Of a stretch of 64,000 nt of DNA, positions 18,963 to 27,798 are shown one piece after another. Under the pieces are notes generated by a model, which searched no databases, was not told where the DNA came from, and worked only from the letters and a program-made list of their open reading frames with translations. Source of the stretch: JAGVPT01 sp963827085 (GTDB taxonomy: Bacteria > Bacteroidota > Ignavibacteria > UBA10030 > UBA8401); assembly GCA_963827085.1 (NCBI GenBank), contig CAWGZY010000005.1, positions 434,001-498,000 on the forward strand, written 5' to 3'. The position numbers were made by a program, and so were the translations under genes. Numbering within the stretch: the stretch's first letter is position 1; each line of letters begins with the position of its first letter.

Positions 18963-19064
18963 GTCAGTTCACGCGTGTCAAGACTGCACTCGAAAATTTA
19001 TAATCTGACTGTGCTTCTGACGGATGACAGCATTGTTGAAATCGATTGGATAATATTTGAATAG
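18963..19064 (+). pseudogene. orphan 3' tail of a GH43 gene
   Basis: A 34-codon segment ending in TAG translates to VSSRVSRLHSKIYNLTVLLT followed by DDSIVEIDWIIFE. It parallels the C-terminus of the GH43 at 15432-16781 (VSSHVSGEYSGIHNLIVLLT, then LDGHVEFDWIQFE). The rest of that gene copy is missing; the segment starts just after the beta-helix gene stop. With the orphan GH3 head it shows that this junction existed twice. Confidence 0.88.
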
Positions 19065-19247
19065 GCAGTTTCCATTTCTCAACAAACGCATCGCTACAAC
19101 GAAAAACCGCAGGGAACGCATTGTTCATCACTTCTCTGGAGAACATCATGGAACGCAGAATCATCAACACAATCATTGGAATTGCACTTCTCTCGCCTCT
19201 CGGCCTATCATCATTGTTCGCTCAACACGAGATAATCAATGCCGGCA
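18963..19247 (+). repeat. copy B of the duplicated GH43-tail/GH3-head junction
   Basis: Counterpart of 16680-16960. Here the GH43 part is truncated at its 5' side and the GH3 gene is intact. The two copies form a diverged direct repeat of about 280 bases flanking the beta-helix gene. Confidence 0.85.
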
Positions 19248-21931
19248 GTGATCAAATCATTCGATGGGAGAAAACGCACACCGCACAGCTCAGCGGAAGC
19301 GCGTCTCCGAAGGAAATCAAAATAGCGTGGACGTGCCCCCAGAATGCTCAAGTGGCATTCAAAGACCCATCGAGCCTTATTACGGAAGCCACATTCCCGC
19401 GTCCCGGGTATTATCTGCTTGTGCTCTCCGGCAAAGGTCCCGGCGAAGATTCGTTACGGAGTTTCACAATTGTCAACATCGTCAAGCAAAACTCGTACAA
19501 AGAGAGGCTGTCTGATCTGGTAGGGTTGATGACAATTGATGAGAAGATCAGTCAACTCACCAACCAAACAGATTCGATTCCTCGGCTGGGTATTCCCAAA
19601 TACGACTATTGGAGCGAAGCCTTGCATGGAGTACTTGCGAGTGGAGCTACTTCATTTCCTCAGGCCGTTGCTATGGGAGCTACATGGGATCCCGATCTGG
19701 TGTATCGGGTAGCTACAGCCATATCTGACGAAGCACGCGCCCTTCATGTCGTTGCAGGCAAAGGACTGACCTACTGGAGTCCTACAATCAATATTGCTCG
19801 TGACCCGCGATGGGGCAGAAATGAAGAATCATATAGCGAAGATCCCTATCTCCTCTCTCGCATGGGCGTTGCTTTTGTCAAAGGTATGCAAGGCAATGAT
19901 CCCTACTATCTGAAAGTTGTTTCCACGCCAAAACACTTCATGGCGAATAATGAAGAAGAACGGCGTCATACAGGTTCTTCCGATGTGGACATGCGAAGCA
20001 TGTTTGAATATTATTTGCCTGCATTTCGCCAAGTAATCGTCGAAGGCAAGGCATTCTCTATTATGGGCGCTTATAATGAAGTGAACCATGTCCCGTCCAA
20101 CGCAAACACGTTCTTGCTCACCGACCTGCTTCGGCGGAATTGGGGGTTTGAAGGATATGTCGTATCGGACTGCGGTGCTGTCTCCGACATGGTCGAGGGA
20201 CATCATTTCTTTAAAACGGGCGCTGAAGCTGCGGCGAGGAGTATACTTGCCGGATGCGACCTGGATTGCGGGATGGAATATCGTCAAAGCCTGAAGGAAG
20301 CTCTGGAGAAAAGACTCTTGGATGTAAGAGATGTTGATCGCGCTTTAGAGAGAGTCCTTTCCGCCCGTTTCAGATTGGGCGAATTCGATCCGCCGGAGGT
20401 GGTGCCTTACAGCTCGATAACAAAAGAGAAACTTGAGTGCAAAGAGAACCAAGATTTGGCATTGGAAGTCGCGCAAAAATCAATCGTGCTCCTCAAGAAC
20501 AATGGCATATTGCCTTTGAACAAGGAGAAGACGAAATCAATTGCAGTCATAGGCCCGAATGCTGCTGAGGCCCAACTCGGAATTTACGCTGGCTGGCCTC
20601 AGGTTCAAGTCAGTCCGCTTGAGGGAATCGCGACCAAGGCCGCGGCTCTTGGAATGAAAACAGAATATGCAATGGGATGCGTTATTCAAAAGGGATTCTT
20701 GAAGCCCATCGAACCCCAGTTTTTTACGAAGGTTGAAGGAACCGACAAAACCGGTATGAAGGGGGAGTATTTTGATAATATGAACTTGGCAGGGAAACCA
20801 GTTTTCACGCGCATTGATTCCATGGTGAATTTTAATTTTGGCACTGGTTCTCCGGCTCCCGGCGTGCCTGAAGATCATTTTTCCATCCGGTGGAAAGGCA
20901 AGATCGTTCCGCCGGAAACAGTTCATCATATTGGCACCAGCACGGATGATGGCGGACGCCTCTACGTTAATGGAAAGCTTGTGATTAACGATTGGGTAGA
21001 CCACGCTGAGACTCCTCATAGCGCTGAGGTTGAATTGCAGGCCGGCAAAGAATATGACATTGAATTCGACCAGTACGATGACGAGCTTGGTGCATGTGCA
21101 CGACTGACATGGGACCTGGAGCAATCGGACTTCACTGCAGCCAAAAAAATCGCTGCAAGAAACGATGCCGTCATTCTCGTTCTTGGAACCTCTCCCGCCA
21201 TTTCCCGGGAAGAATTGGATCGTGCTGAAATCGAATTACCTCAGATTCAAAGGGACCTGATCGCTGAAGTGGCTTCTGTCAATCCCAATATTATCGTCGT
21301 TCTTGTGAACGGCGGTCCCGTAGCTCTTTCAGGAGCGGAGGAGAAAGTGAAGGCAATCGTGGAAGCGTGGTACGACGGGGAATTTGGCGGAACGGCAATT
21401 GCCGATGTCCTGTTCGGTGAGATCAATCCGGGGGGAAAACTTCCTGAGACATTTTACGCATCGACACAGCAGCTCCCTCCGATGTCGGACTATGACCTGA
21501 TCAATCATCCACGTACGTATATGTATATTGATCAGCCGGTTTTATATCCTTTTGGGCATGGTCTCTCATATACGCAGTTTCAATACAGCGGTCTTAAACT
21601 TAGTTCTGAAAGAATTAAGAAGAATGCGGAAATTGAAATCCAATTCACCGTTCAGAACGTCGGCAAAGTCAACGGTGATGAAGTTGCCCAAGTCTATGTC
21701 CATGACAGCACTGCTTCGATAAAGGTGCCGGCCAATCAGCTGAAACGGTTTCAAAGGATCACACTCGCTGCGGGAGAGAGTAAGACACTTACATTCAAAT
21801 TACCGGCGTCGGAATTCTCTTTTTACGATACAAGAACCAACGATCTCAGCACAGCACCGGGAACGTGGGAAATTCAAGTTGGCGGCTCATCGAAAGATAT
21901 CCGCTTAAAAGAAAATTTTACAATTGAATAA
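19148..21931 (+). CDS. GH3 beta-glycosidase with PA14 insertion
   Basis: Exported retaining beta-xylosidase/beta-glucosidase of 927 residues. The ATG at 19148 begins the signal peptide MERRIINTIIGIALLSPLGL, with GGAG about 9 bases upstream. Order of domains: an Ig-like N-terminal module (about 30-115); the GH3 barrel with STPKHFMANNEE and the nucleophile Asp 341 in VVSDCGAVSD; the start of the alpha/beta sandwich (KSIVLLKNNGILPL); a PA14 carbohydrate-binding insertion (about 535-660, GMKGEYFDNMNLAGKP to TWDL); the rest of the sandwich (AVILVLGTSPAISREELDRA); and a fibronectin-like C-terminal domain. The SDCGAVSD form is frequent in GH3 beta-xylosidases, which suits a xylan- or xyloglucan-type substrate. 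Confidence 0.92.
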   Translation: MERRIINTIIGIALLSPLGLSSLFAQHEIINAGSDQIIRWEKTHTAQLSGSASPKEIKIAWTCPQNAQVAFKDPSSLITEATFPRPGYYLLVLSGKGPGEDSLRSFTIVNIVKQNSYKERLSDLVGLMTIDEKISQLTNQTDSIPRLGIPKYDYWSEALHGVLASGATSFPQAVAMGATWDPDLVYRVATAISDEARALHVVAGKGLTYWSPTINIARDPRWGRNEESYSEDPYLLSRMGVAFVKGMQGNDPYYLKVVSTPKHFMANNEEERRHTGSSDVDMRSMFEYYLPAFRQVIVEGKAFSIMGAYNEVNHVPSNANTFLLTDLLRRNWGFEGYVVSDCGAVSDMVEGHHFFKTGAEAAARSILAGCDLDCGMEYRQSLKEALEKRLLDVRDVDRALERVLSARFRLGEFDPPEVVPYSSITKEKLECKENQDLALEVAQKSIVLLKNNGILPLNKEKTKSIAVIGPNAAEAQLGIYAGWPQVQVSPLEGIATKAAALGMKTEYAMGCVIQKGFLKPIEPQFFTKVEGTDKTGMKGEYFDNMNLAGKPVFTRIDSMVNFNFGTGSPAPGVPEDHFSIRWKGKIVPPETVHHIGTSTDDGGRLYVNGKLVINDWVDHAETPHSAEVELQAGKEYDIEFDQYDDELGACARLTWDLEQSDFTAAKKIAARNDAVILVLGTSPAISREELDRAEIELPQIQRDLIAEVASVNPNIIVVLVNGGPVALSGAEEKVKAIVEAWYDGEFGGTAIADVLFGEINPGGKLPETFYASTQQLPPMSDYDLINHPRTYMYIDQPVLYPFGHGLSYTQFQYSGLKLSSERIKKNAEIEIQFTVQNVGKVNGDEVAQVYVHDSTASIKVPANQLKRFQRITLAAGESKTLTFKLPASEFSFYDTRTNDLSTAPGTWEIQVGGSSKDIRLKENFTIE

Positions 21932-22019
21932 GCGGAGATCAAGTTGTTTTGAACCAGCGATTCAAGAGCAACTTGGTGGATATTCCCGGGCAGACACCGG
22001 CAATAACATGAAGCGCTCA

Positions 22020-22076
22020 TTCCCAGGTAATTCACTAACCGTAATTCGCTTAACGACTTCTGCTGGAAGGAAATGA
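22020..22076 (+). pseudogene. orphan C-terminal tail of a lost glycosidase
   Basis: The frame FPGNSLTVIRLTTSAGRK-stop ends 30 bases before the GH29 start. A near-identical tail, FPGNSLTVIRLSTSGRGR-stop, lies at 25926-25982 before the GH51 gene. The pattern (P-x-NSLTVIRL at the very end) is that of the last strand of the C-terminal beta-sandwich in arabinofuranosidases and related glycosidases. Upstream similarity fades within about 15 codons, so only the tail survives. Confidence 0.65.
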
Positions 22077-22106
22077 AGTAATCATACTTAACGAAAGGAT
22101 ATCACT

Positions 22107-23429
22107 ATGAAGAGACTATTCATCGCAGTAATTACGATTGTTGCTCTGGCCAATACTTCGCAGAGCCAGTATGTCGTCGATTCAACGTTGCTCTTGTCCA
22201 AGAATGATATGCAGTGGTGGCGCGATGCCAAATTCGGATTGTTCGTTCACTACGGACTCTATTCCATTCTTGGCCGGGGGGAATGGGTTATGTGGAGCGA
22301 GCAGATCGACACGGCGGAGTACTCAAAGCTCAGGGACAAGTTCACCTGTGAGAAATTCAATGCCACGGAATGGGTGGAAATTGCCAAGGACGCCGGCTGC
22401 AAATATATGGTAGTTACAGCGCGGCACCACGACGGCTTTTGTCTGTTTGAAACGCATTTTGGGGACTATGATGCGGTGCATAGCGCCGCGCATCGGGACA
22501 TCATTGCCGACTATGTCAAAGCAGCGCACACGGCTGGCATCAGAACTGGTATCTATTATTCGCCCCTCGATTGGCGATATCCTGGATATTTCCTTCCCGA
22601 ATTGTACCGCACGAATGCGGAGGAGATGAAGAAACAAACCTACACTCAGGTGCGCGAACTGTTAACGCAGTATGGGAAGGTCGACATCTTGTGGTATGAT
22701 GGCGGCGAAGACAACTGGCTCGGATTCGGCGGATTGACGTGGAATCTCGCAAAAGGGGGCTGGTACACGCGCGGATTTGAGGAACCGTATACTGGCAAAT
22801 TCAGCTGGGAACCGATCAGGTTGAACACGATGGTGCGCAAACTTCAACCGAATGTCGTTATTAGCCAGCGAAGCGGCTGGATGGGAGACTTTGAAACTCA
22901 GGAAGTGGGATTCAAAGGGAGACCGAAGGATGATCGACCATGGGAGCTTTGTACACTTCTCGGCGGTGATGCATGGGGCTGGACGCCAAAGTCTGCAAGT
23001 CAAATAATGAGCCTCGATAGTGTTGTTCAATTATTGGTGAAAGTCGTAAGTCAGGATGGCAATTTGATTTTGAATGTTGGACCTCGGGCTGACGGATCTG
23101 TAGAACCGGCAGAAATTCAACGTTTGAAAGAAATCGGCCGTTTCCTTTCGAAGTACGGCGAAAGTATTTACAGCACACGGGGCGGAATATACGACGCCCG
23201 GTGGGGTGGAACAACTACCGCAGACCGGGCGATATACGTTCACATATTGAAGGTACCAAACGACAGGGCAATAGAACTGCCGCCTACTTCTCGAAAGGTT
23301 TTATCAGCGACCTATTTGCACGACAATGGAAAGGCAACGTTTGTTCAATCGGACACTGGAATCTCGTTAACGGAGATTGCCGACAAACAGAACGAACCGG
23401 ATTTGATTATAAAGCTTGTCATGCAATAG
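22107..23429 (+). CDS. GH29 alpha-L-fucosidase, Sec-exported
   Basis: Second GH29 fucosidase, 440 residues, with a Sec signal (MKRLFIAVITIVALANTSQS). Family motifs are WWRDAKFGLFVHYGLYSI, MVVTARHHDGFCLF and VDILWYDGGEDNW, with Asp 198 as the expected nucleophile. It lacks the long N-terminal insertion and the Tat-like signal of the GH29 at 13.5 kb, so the two are distant members. AAAGGA precedes the start by 9 bases. The GH127-type gene begins 38 bases downstream. Confidence 0.92.
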   Translation: MKRLFIAVITIVALANTSQSQYVVDSTLLLSKNDMQWWRDAKFGLFVHYGLYSILGRGEWVMWSEQIDTAEYSKLRDKFTCEKFNATEWVEIAKDAGCKYMVVTARHHDGFCLFETHFGDYDAVHSAAHRDIIADYVKAAHTAGIRTGIYYSPLDWRYPGYFLPELYRTNAEEMKKQTYTQVRELLTQYGKVDILWYDGGEDNWLGFGGLTWNLAKGGWYTRGFEEPYTGKFSWEPIRLNTMVRKLQPNVVISQRSGWMGDFETQEVGFKGRPKDDRPWELCTLLGGDAWGWTPKSASQIMSLDSVVQLLVKVVSQDGNLILNVGPRADGSVEPAEIQRLKEIGRFLSKYGESIYSTRGGIYDARWGGTTTADRAIYVHILKVPNDRAIELPPTSRKVLSATYLHDNGKATFVQSDTGISLTEIADKQNEPDLIIKLVMQ

Positions 23430-23467
23430 TCCTGACAGGCACGACAAATCATCAAAAGAGGCATGAC

Positions 23468-25894
23468 ATGAAATCACTTCTCTTTGAAGTAGTATTGTGC
23501 ACCGTCGTCCTTTTCAGCCAGTTACATTCTCAGGACAGGATGTATCACAATACGTTCCCCTTAAGCGACGTGTCATTGCTGGACGGGCCTCTCAAGCATG
23601 CCCGCGACCTCAATATTCAAACGCTCCTGAAATACGATGTCGATCGCTTGTTGGCGCCGTATCGCAAAGAAGCCGGGTTGCAGGCGATTGCTTCGAGCTA
23701 TCCGAACTGGGACGGACTGGATGGACACGTCGGCGGACATTATCTATCAGCGATAGCAATGAATTATGCCGCAACGGGAAATTCGGAATGCAAAAGACGA
23801 ATGGAGTATATGATATCGGATCTCAAGGGGTGTCAGGACGCAAACGCCATTCATCACCCAGAGTGGGGCGTTGGCTATGTTGGTGGAATGCCCAAGAGCC
23901 GTTTAATATGGTCCACACTGAAAACCGGCGATTTTACCGCTTACCGCGCAGCGTGGGCGCCATGGTACAACGTGCATAAGATGTATGCCGGATTGAGAGA
24001 TGCATGGATATTCGCTGGAAACGAAGATGCGAAAAATATGTTTTTGAAATTCTGCGACTGGGGTATCAACATCACTGCGGCGTTGACAGACTCTCAAATG
24101 CAGTCGATGCTGGATTCGGAACATGGCGGCATGCCCGAAGTCTTTGCGGACGCGTATCAAATGACGGGTGACGCAAAATACTTATTGGCGGCCAAAAGGT
24201 TTTCGCATAGGATGCTCCTCGATGCGATGGCTGCGGGGAATGATAATCTCGACGATAAACATGCGAATACTCAAATTCCTAAAGTGACCGGTTTTCAGCG
24301 GATAGCAGAACTCAGCCGCGATACGACGTATGCAAACGCGGCTGGTTTCTTCTGGCAGACGGTCACAACCCATCGAAGTTTGGCGTTCGGGGGAAACAGC
24401 AGAAAAGAGCATTTCCCGGGTGCATCATCCTGCGACGATTTTGTGAACGACGCCGAAGGTCCCGAGTCGTGCAATTCCTATAACATGCTGAAGCTGACCG
24501 AAGATCTCTTCAGGACGAATCCCTCAGCGCACTATATGGATTATTATGAGAGGACATTATACAATCATATCCTATCGACGCAGCATCCGGAGAATGGCGG
24601 CTATGTCTACTTTACTCCTGCGCGTCCCCGTCATTATAGGGTGTACTCGACTCCCAATCAGTCAATGTGGTGTTGCGTCGGCACGGGCATGGAGAACCAC
24701 AGCAAGTACAACGAAATAATATATACTCATCAAAACGATTCATTGTTTCTGAATCTTTTTGTCGCTTCGGAATTGAATTGGAAAAGCAAGGGAGTGAGAA
24801 TACGACAGCAAACAATGTTTCCGGACGAAGAGCGCTCCAGGCTGCTCGTCGTCGAAGGATCTGCCGATTTCACATTGATGATCCGGTATCCGTTCTGGGT
24901 TACGGACGGTACAATGAAAGTTATTGTGAATGGCGAGCCGTTATCAATATCAGCAAAGCCGTCTTCATACATCGCCGTTAAGCGCCTCTGGTCGAAAGGG
25001 GACGTCGTTGAAATTATTCTCCCGATGCACACGGCGATAGAACATTTGCCGCACATGCCTGAATATGTTGCCTTCATGCATGGACCGATTCTGCTTGCGT
25101 CAAAAACGGGAACCGAGGATCTGGCGGGTCTTCTGGCCGATGATGGCCGTTGGAGACAGACTGCCAGCGGACGAAGGCTTCCTCTCGACAAAGCCCCGAT
25201 CATCGTTGAAAATGATCTTGCCGGGATGACGGAGAAATTAGTTCCCGTGAAAGGTACCCCTCTCACGTTTACGGTTCCTGATCTGAAGATGATGAATCCT
25301 CTGAATGTCGTGCTGGAACCCTTCTTCAGAATCCATGATGCCAGATATATGATGTATTGGATGGCATTGACGGATACTCAATACCAATCGTATCTCGATT
25401 CCCTTGCGGCCGTGGAAAAAGAAAAACTTGCGTTGCAGCAACGGACGGTAGATTACGTTGCAACGGGTGAGCAGCAGCCCGAAGCCGATCATGCACTGCA
25501 AAGTTCACATTCAAATTCGGGGACCTATTTGGATGAATACTGGCGGGATGCCAGCGACAGCGGTTTTTTCAGTTACGTACTTGCAACAAAAGGTGAAACC
25601 GATTTGTCTTTGAGGGTGCGCTATTGGGGATTTGAGTGGGGAGGCAGGAAGTTTGATATCTATGTCGACGATGTAAAACTGGTAACGGAAAATAATACGG
25701 ACAAGCGCTATCATGCGAAATTTCAGGATGTCGAGTACGCGATTCCAGTCGCAATGGTCAGGGGCAAAGATCATATCAGGGTGAAATTTCAAGCCCTGCC
25801 CGGCAATACCGCCGGTGCAGTCTATTATGTCGGCCTGACGAAGCTCTGTTGCCAACTACAAAACGAACATGCGATACGGCAAATACGGAAATGA
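23468..25894 (+). CDS. GH127/GH146-type beta-L-arabinofuranosidase
   Basis: Exported retaining enzyme of 808 residues from the former DUF1680 family, removing beta-linked L-arabinofuranose. The ATG at 23468 opens a signal peptide (MKSLLFEVVLCTVVLFSQLH, then SQD). The (alpha/alpha)6 barrel begins PLSDVSLLDGPLKHARDLN. The zinc/catalytic set expected from GH127 structures is visible: Glu 333 and Cys 335 in EGPESCNSYNMLK, and Cys 402-Cys 403 in MWCCVGTGMENH. Two beta-sandwich modules follow (about 540-650 and 690-800). A much earlier in-frame start would run through the end of the GH29 gene and is rejected. GH127 and GH146 cannot be separated by eye. Confidence 0.9.
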   Translation: MKSLLFEVVLCTVVLFSQLHSQDRMYHNTFPLSDVSLLDGPLKHARDLNIQTLLKYDVDRLLAPYRKEAGLQAIASSYPNWDGLDGHVGGHYLSAIAMNYAATGNSECKRRMEYMISDLKGCQDANAIHHPEWGVGYVGGMPKSRLIWSTLKTGDFTAYRAAWAPWYNVHKMYAGLRDAWIFAGNEDAKNMFLKFCDWGINITAALTDSQMQSMLDSEHGGMPEVFADAYQMTGDAKYLLAAKRFSHRMLLDAMAAGNDNLDDKHANTQIPKVTGFQRIAELSRDTTYANAAGFFWQTVTTHRSLAFGGNSRKEHFPGASSCDDFVNDAEGPESCNSYNMLKLTEDLFRTNPSAHYMDYYERTLYNHILSTQHPENGGYVYFTPARPRHYRVYSTPNQSMWCCVGTGMENHSKYNEIIYTHQNDSLFLNLFVASELNWKSKGVRIRQQTMFPDEERSRLLVVEGSADFTLMIRYPFWVTDGTMKVIVNGEPLSISAKPSSYIAVKRLWSKGDVVEIILPMHTAIEHLPHMPEYVAFMHGPILLASKTGTEDLAGLLADDGRWRQTASGRRLPLDKAPIIVENDLAGMTEKLVPVKGTPLTFTVPDLKMMNPLNVVLEPFFRIHDARYMMYWMALTDTQYQSYLDSLAAVEKEKLALQQRTVDYVATGEQQPEADHALQSSHSNSGTYLDEYWRDASDSGFFSYVLATKGETDLSLRVRYWGFEWGGRKFDIYVDDVKLVTENNTDKRYHAKFQDVEYAIPVAMVRGKDHIRVKFQALPGNTAGAVYYVGLTKLCCQLQNEHAIRQIRK

Positions 25895-25925
25895 TAAAAC
25901 TTGCCGCACGTCGCTCACGCAGGGG

Positions 25926-25982
25926 TTTCCGGGAAACTCACTCACTGTCATCCGTCTTTCGACGTCAGGGAGAGGACGATAA
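25926..25982 (+). pseudogene. second orphan glycosidase tail
   Basis: FPGNSLTVIRLSTSGRGR-stop, 56 bases before the GH51 start, nearly the same peptide as at 22020-22076. The nucleotides differ at many third positions, so the two tails are old relatives rather than a fresh duplication. The tail follows the GH127-type stop by about 30 bases. Confidence 0.65.
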
Positions 25983-26037
25983 GGCGATCAACGCGCAAAG
26001 AGTTGCTCAATTCATCCCAAATCAAATGGAGATCGCT

Positions 26038-27564
26038 ATGAAGAAGTTCCTTCTTTTTTTATTGTTTGCACTGTCTCTTCCGTTGTCCGCCCAGACAGCA
26101 AAAATCAAAATCGATGTTGACAGAACAATCGGACAGATCGATCCGAATATCTACGGCGTTTTTATGGAGCCTATCCATTTTAACGGGAGGAGGATGGGAC
26201 TGCCGGACACGGCAGACTTCAACACTGTGTATGGAAATCTCTACGATCCATCTTCACCCCTTGCAGATGAGAACGGATTTCGGAAAGACTACATCGCTGC
26301 GGCGAAAGAACTGCAAATCACCAACATGCGCTGGCCTGGTGGAAATTTTGTCATGGCGTACAACTGGCAGGACGGTATCGGACCGAAGAATCAACGACCT
26401 GCTCGTATCAATCTTGCATGGGGGGGCGTCGACAATAATCATGTGGGAACGGACGAATGGATTGCGCTCAATAAATCTATGGGGAGCGAGAATATTGTCT
26501 GTGTAAATCTTGGCCTTGCCACAATCAACGATGCCTGCGGGTGGGTTGAATACTGCAACTACCCGAAGGGGACACACTTTTCCGATTTACGCGCGAAGTA
26601 TGGCCATGAGAAGCCGTACAATGTGCAAATTTGGGATCTCGGCAACGAAGTTGACGGCTCGCCATGGGAACTGGGTCATAAAGACGCTGACGACTACGTC
26701 AAGATCGCGCGAGAGGCTGCCAAGGCGATGAGGTCTGTGGACTACAACATCAAATTCGTAGCTTCCGGATCATCGTACTTCGAGAGCACTGGTCAGTGGG
26801 TTGAGTGGAACCGGAAAGTGCTGACAGGACTTGGCGATATGATTGACTACCTTTCCATTCACCGTTACTGGGAAAACTCAGCCAACTACTATGAATTCAT
26901 GGGCGGGAGTGCAATGGATTTTGAAGAGAAGATCACGACAACGGCTGCTGAAATTGAAACCGTCAGGATAATGAAAGACTTCCGCAATCCGATTTACATT
27001 TCAGTTGACGAATGGGGGACGTTCGGAAGGAATTTCTTGTCAGTACTGCCGATCGCTGAATGCCTCAACTCGTTCATTCGTCATGCCGATGTTGTCAAAA
27101 TGGGCAACTTCACAATGTTCACAGGCCTGCTTGCGAGCGACAAAGAAAAGGGAACGTATAAGGCGCCGCTGTTCGAAACCTTCAAACTTTTCTCAACCAA
27201 CTGCCGCGGCAACTCCATCGATACATACGTTGAATGCGATACGTTCAATACCGCCAAATACAAAGGGATTCCTTTCCTGGATGTCACCTCAGTGTATTCG
27301 AAAGAGACAAAAACAGTCTATATCAATGTCGTCAACAGACATAAGGACAAAGACATTATCGCCGTGATCACCAATAGCGCAGGCACGTTTGCAGGAAAAG
27401 CAGAGGCAAGCCTATTGAATACTGTTTCACTCGAAGAGCCATTTGCGTTCGACAAGCAGGACCAATACAAGCCTGTGACGAAAGAAATCAAGACCGAAGG
27501 GAATCGACTAACCTGTTCATTCCCGCCGCATTCGTTCACGCAGATCAAGGTGAAGATCGAATGA
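26038..27564 (+). CDS. GH51 alpha-L-arabinofuranosidase
   Basis: Retaining arabinofuranosidase of 508 residues with a Sec signal (MKKFLLFLLFALSLPLSAQ), so it is exported, unlike many cytoplasmic GH51 enzymes. The barrel carries GNFVMAYNWQDGIGP, the acid/base Glu 204 in WDLGNEVDG and the nucleophile Glu 325 in SVDEWGTFG. It ends with the C-terminal sandwich strand CSFPPHSFTQIKVKIE. GGAG lies 7 bases before the ATG at 26038. It would remove alpha-L-arabinose side chains from arabinoxylan or arabinan after the GH43 and GH127-type enzymes open the structure. Confidence 0.93.
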   Translation: MKKFLLFLLFALSLPLSAQTAKIKIDVDRTIGQIDPNIYGVFMEPIHFNGRRMGLPDTADFNTVYGNLYDPSSPLADENGFRKDYIAAAKELQITNMRWPGGNFVMAYNWQDGIGPKNQRPARINLAWGGVDNNHVGTDEWIALNKSMGSENIVCVNLGLATINDACGWVEYCNYPKGTHFSDLRAKYGHEKPYNVQIWDLGNEVDGSPWELGHKDADDYVKIAREAAKAMRSVDYNIKFVASGSSYFESTGQWVEWNRKVLTGLGDMIDYLSIHRYWENSANYYEFMGGSAMDFEEKITTTAAEIETVRIMKDFRNPIYISVDEWGTFGRNFLSVLPIAECLNSFIRHADVVKMGNFTMFTGLLASDKEKGTYKAPLFETFKLFSTNCRGNSIDTYVECDTFNTAKYKGIPFLDVTSVYSKETKTVYINVVNRHKDKDIIAVITNSAGTFAGKAEASLLNTVSLEEPFAFDKQDQYKPVTKEIKTEGNRLTCSFPPHSFTQIKVKIE

Positions 27565-27570
27565 TCTGGA

Positions 27571-27759
27571 TACAGCAGGCTTTACGAGAGGGGTGTGCCT
27601 GTCGGACGCGAACCGCGGGCGATGTGGACCAATGCAATTGATCGATTTGTACCGTACGTCTCGTGTGAATACGGCCGGGCAATTCTTCCGGATACAGTGG
27701 CCATTTCAAGCAACGAGGCTACGTTATGGAGATGGAGAGAAGATTTTCAAATCCAATGA
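27571..27759 (+). pseudogene. orphan C-terminal segment of an unidentified gene
   Basis: A 62-codon open segment reads YSRLYERGVPVGREPRAMWT, NAIDRFVPYVSCEYGRAILP, DTVAISSNEATLWRWREDFQIQ and stops, 40 bases before the esterase start. It has no start codon or ribosome binding site and looks like the 3' end of a lost gene. I do not recognise the parent family. Confidence 0.55.
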
Positions 27760-27798
27760 TAGTTCGTAATGAGACAATTTTCAAATAAAGGATTAATC

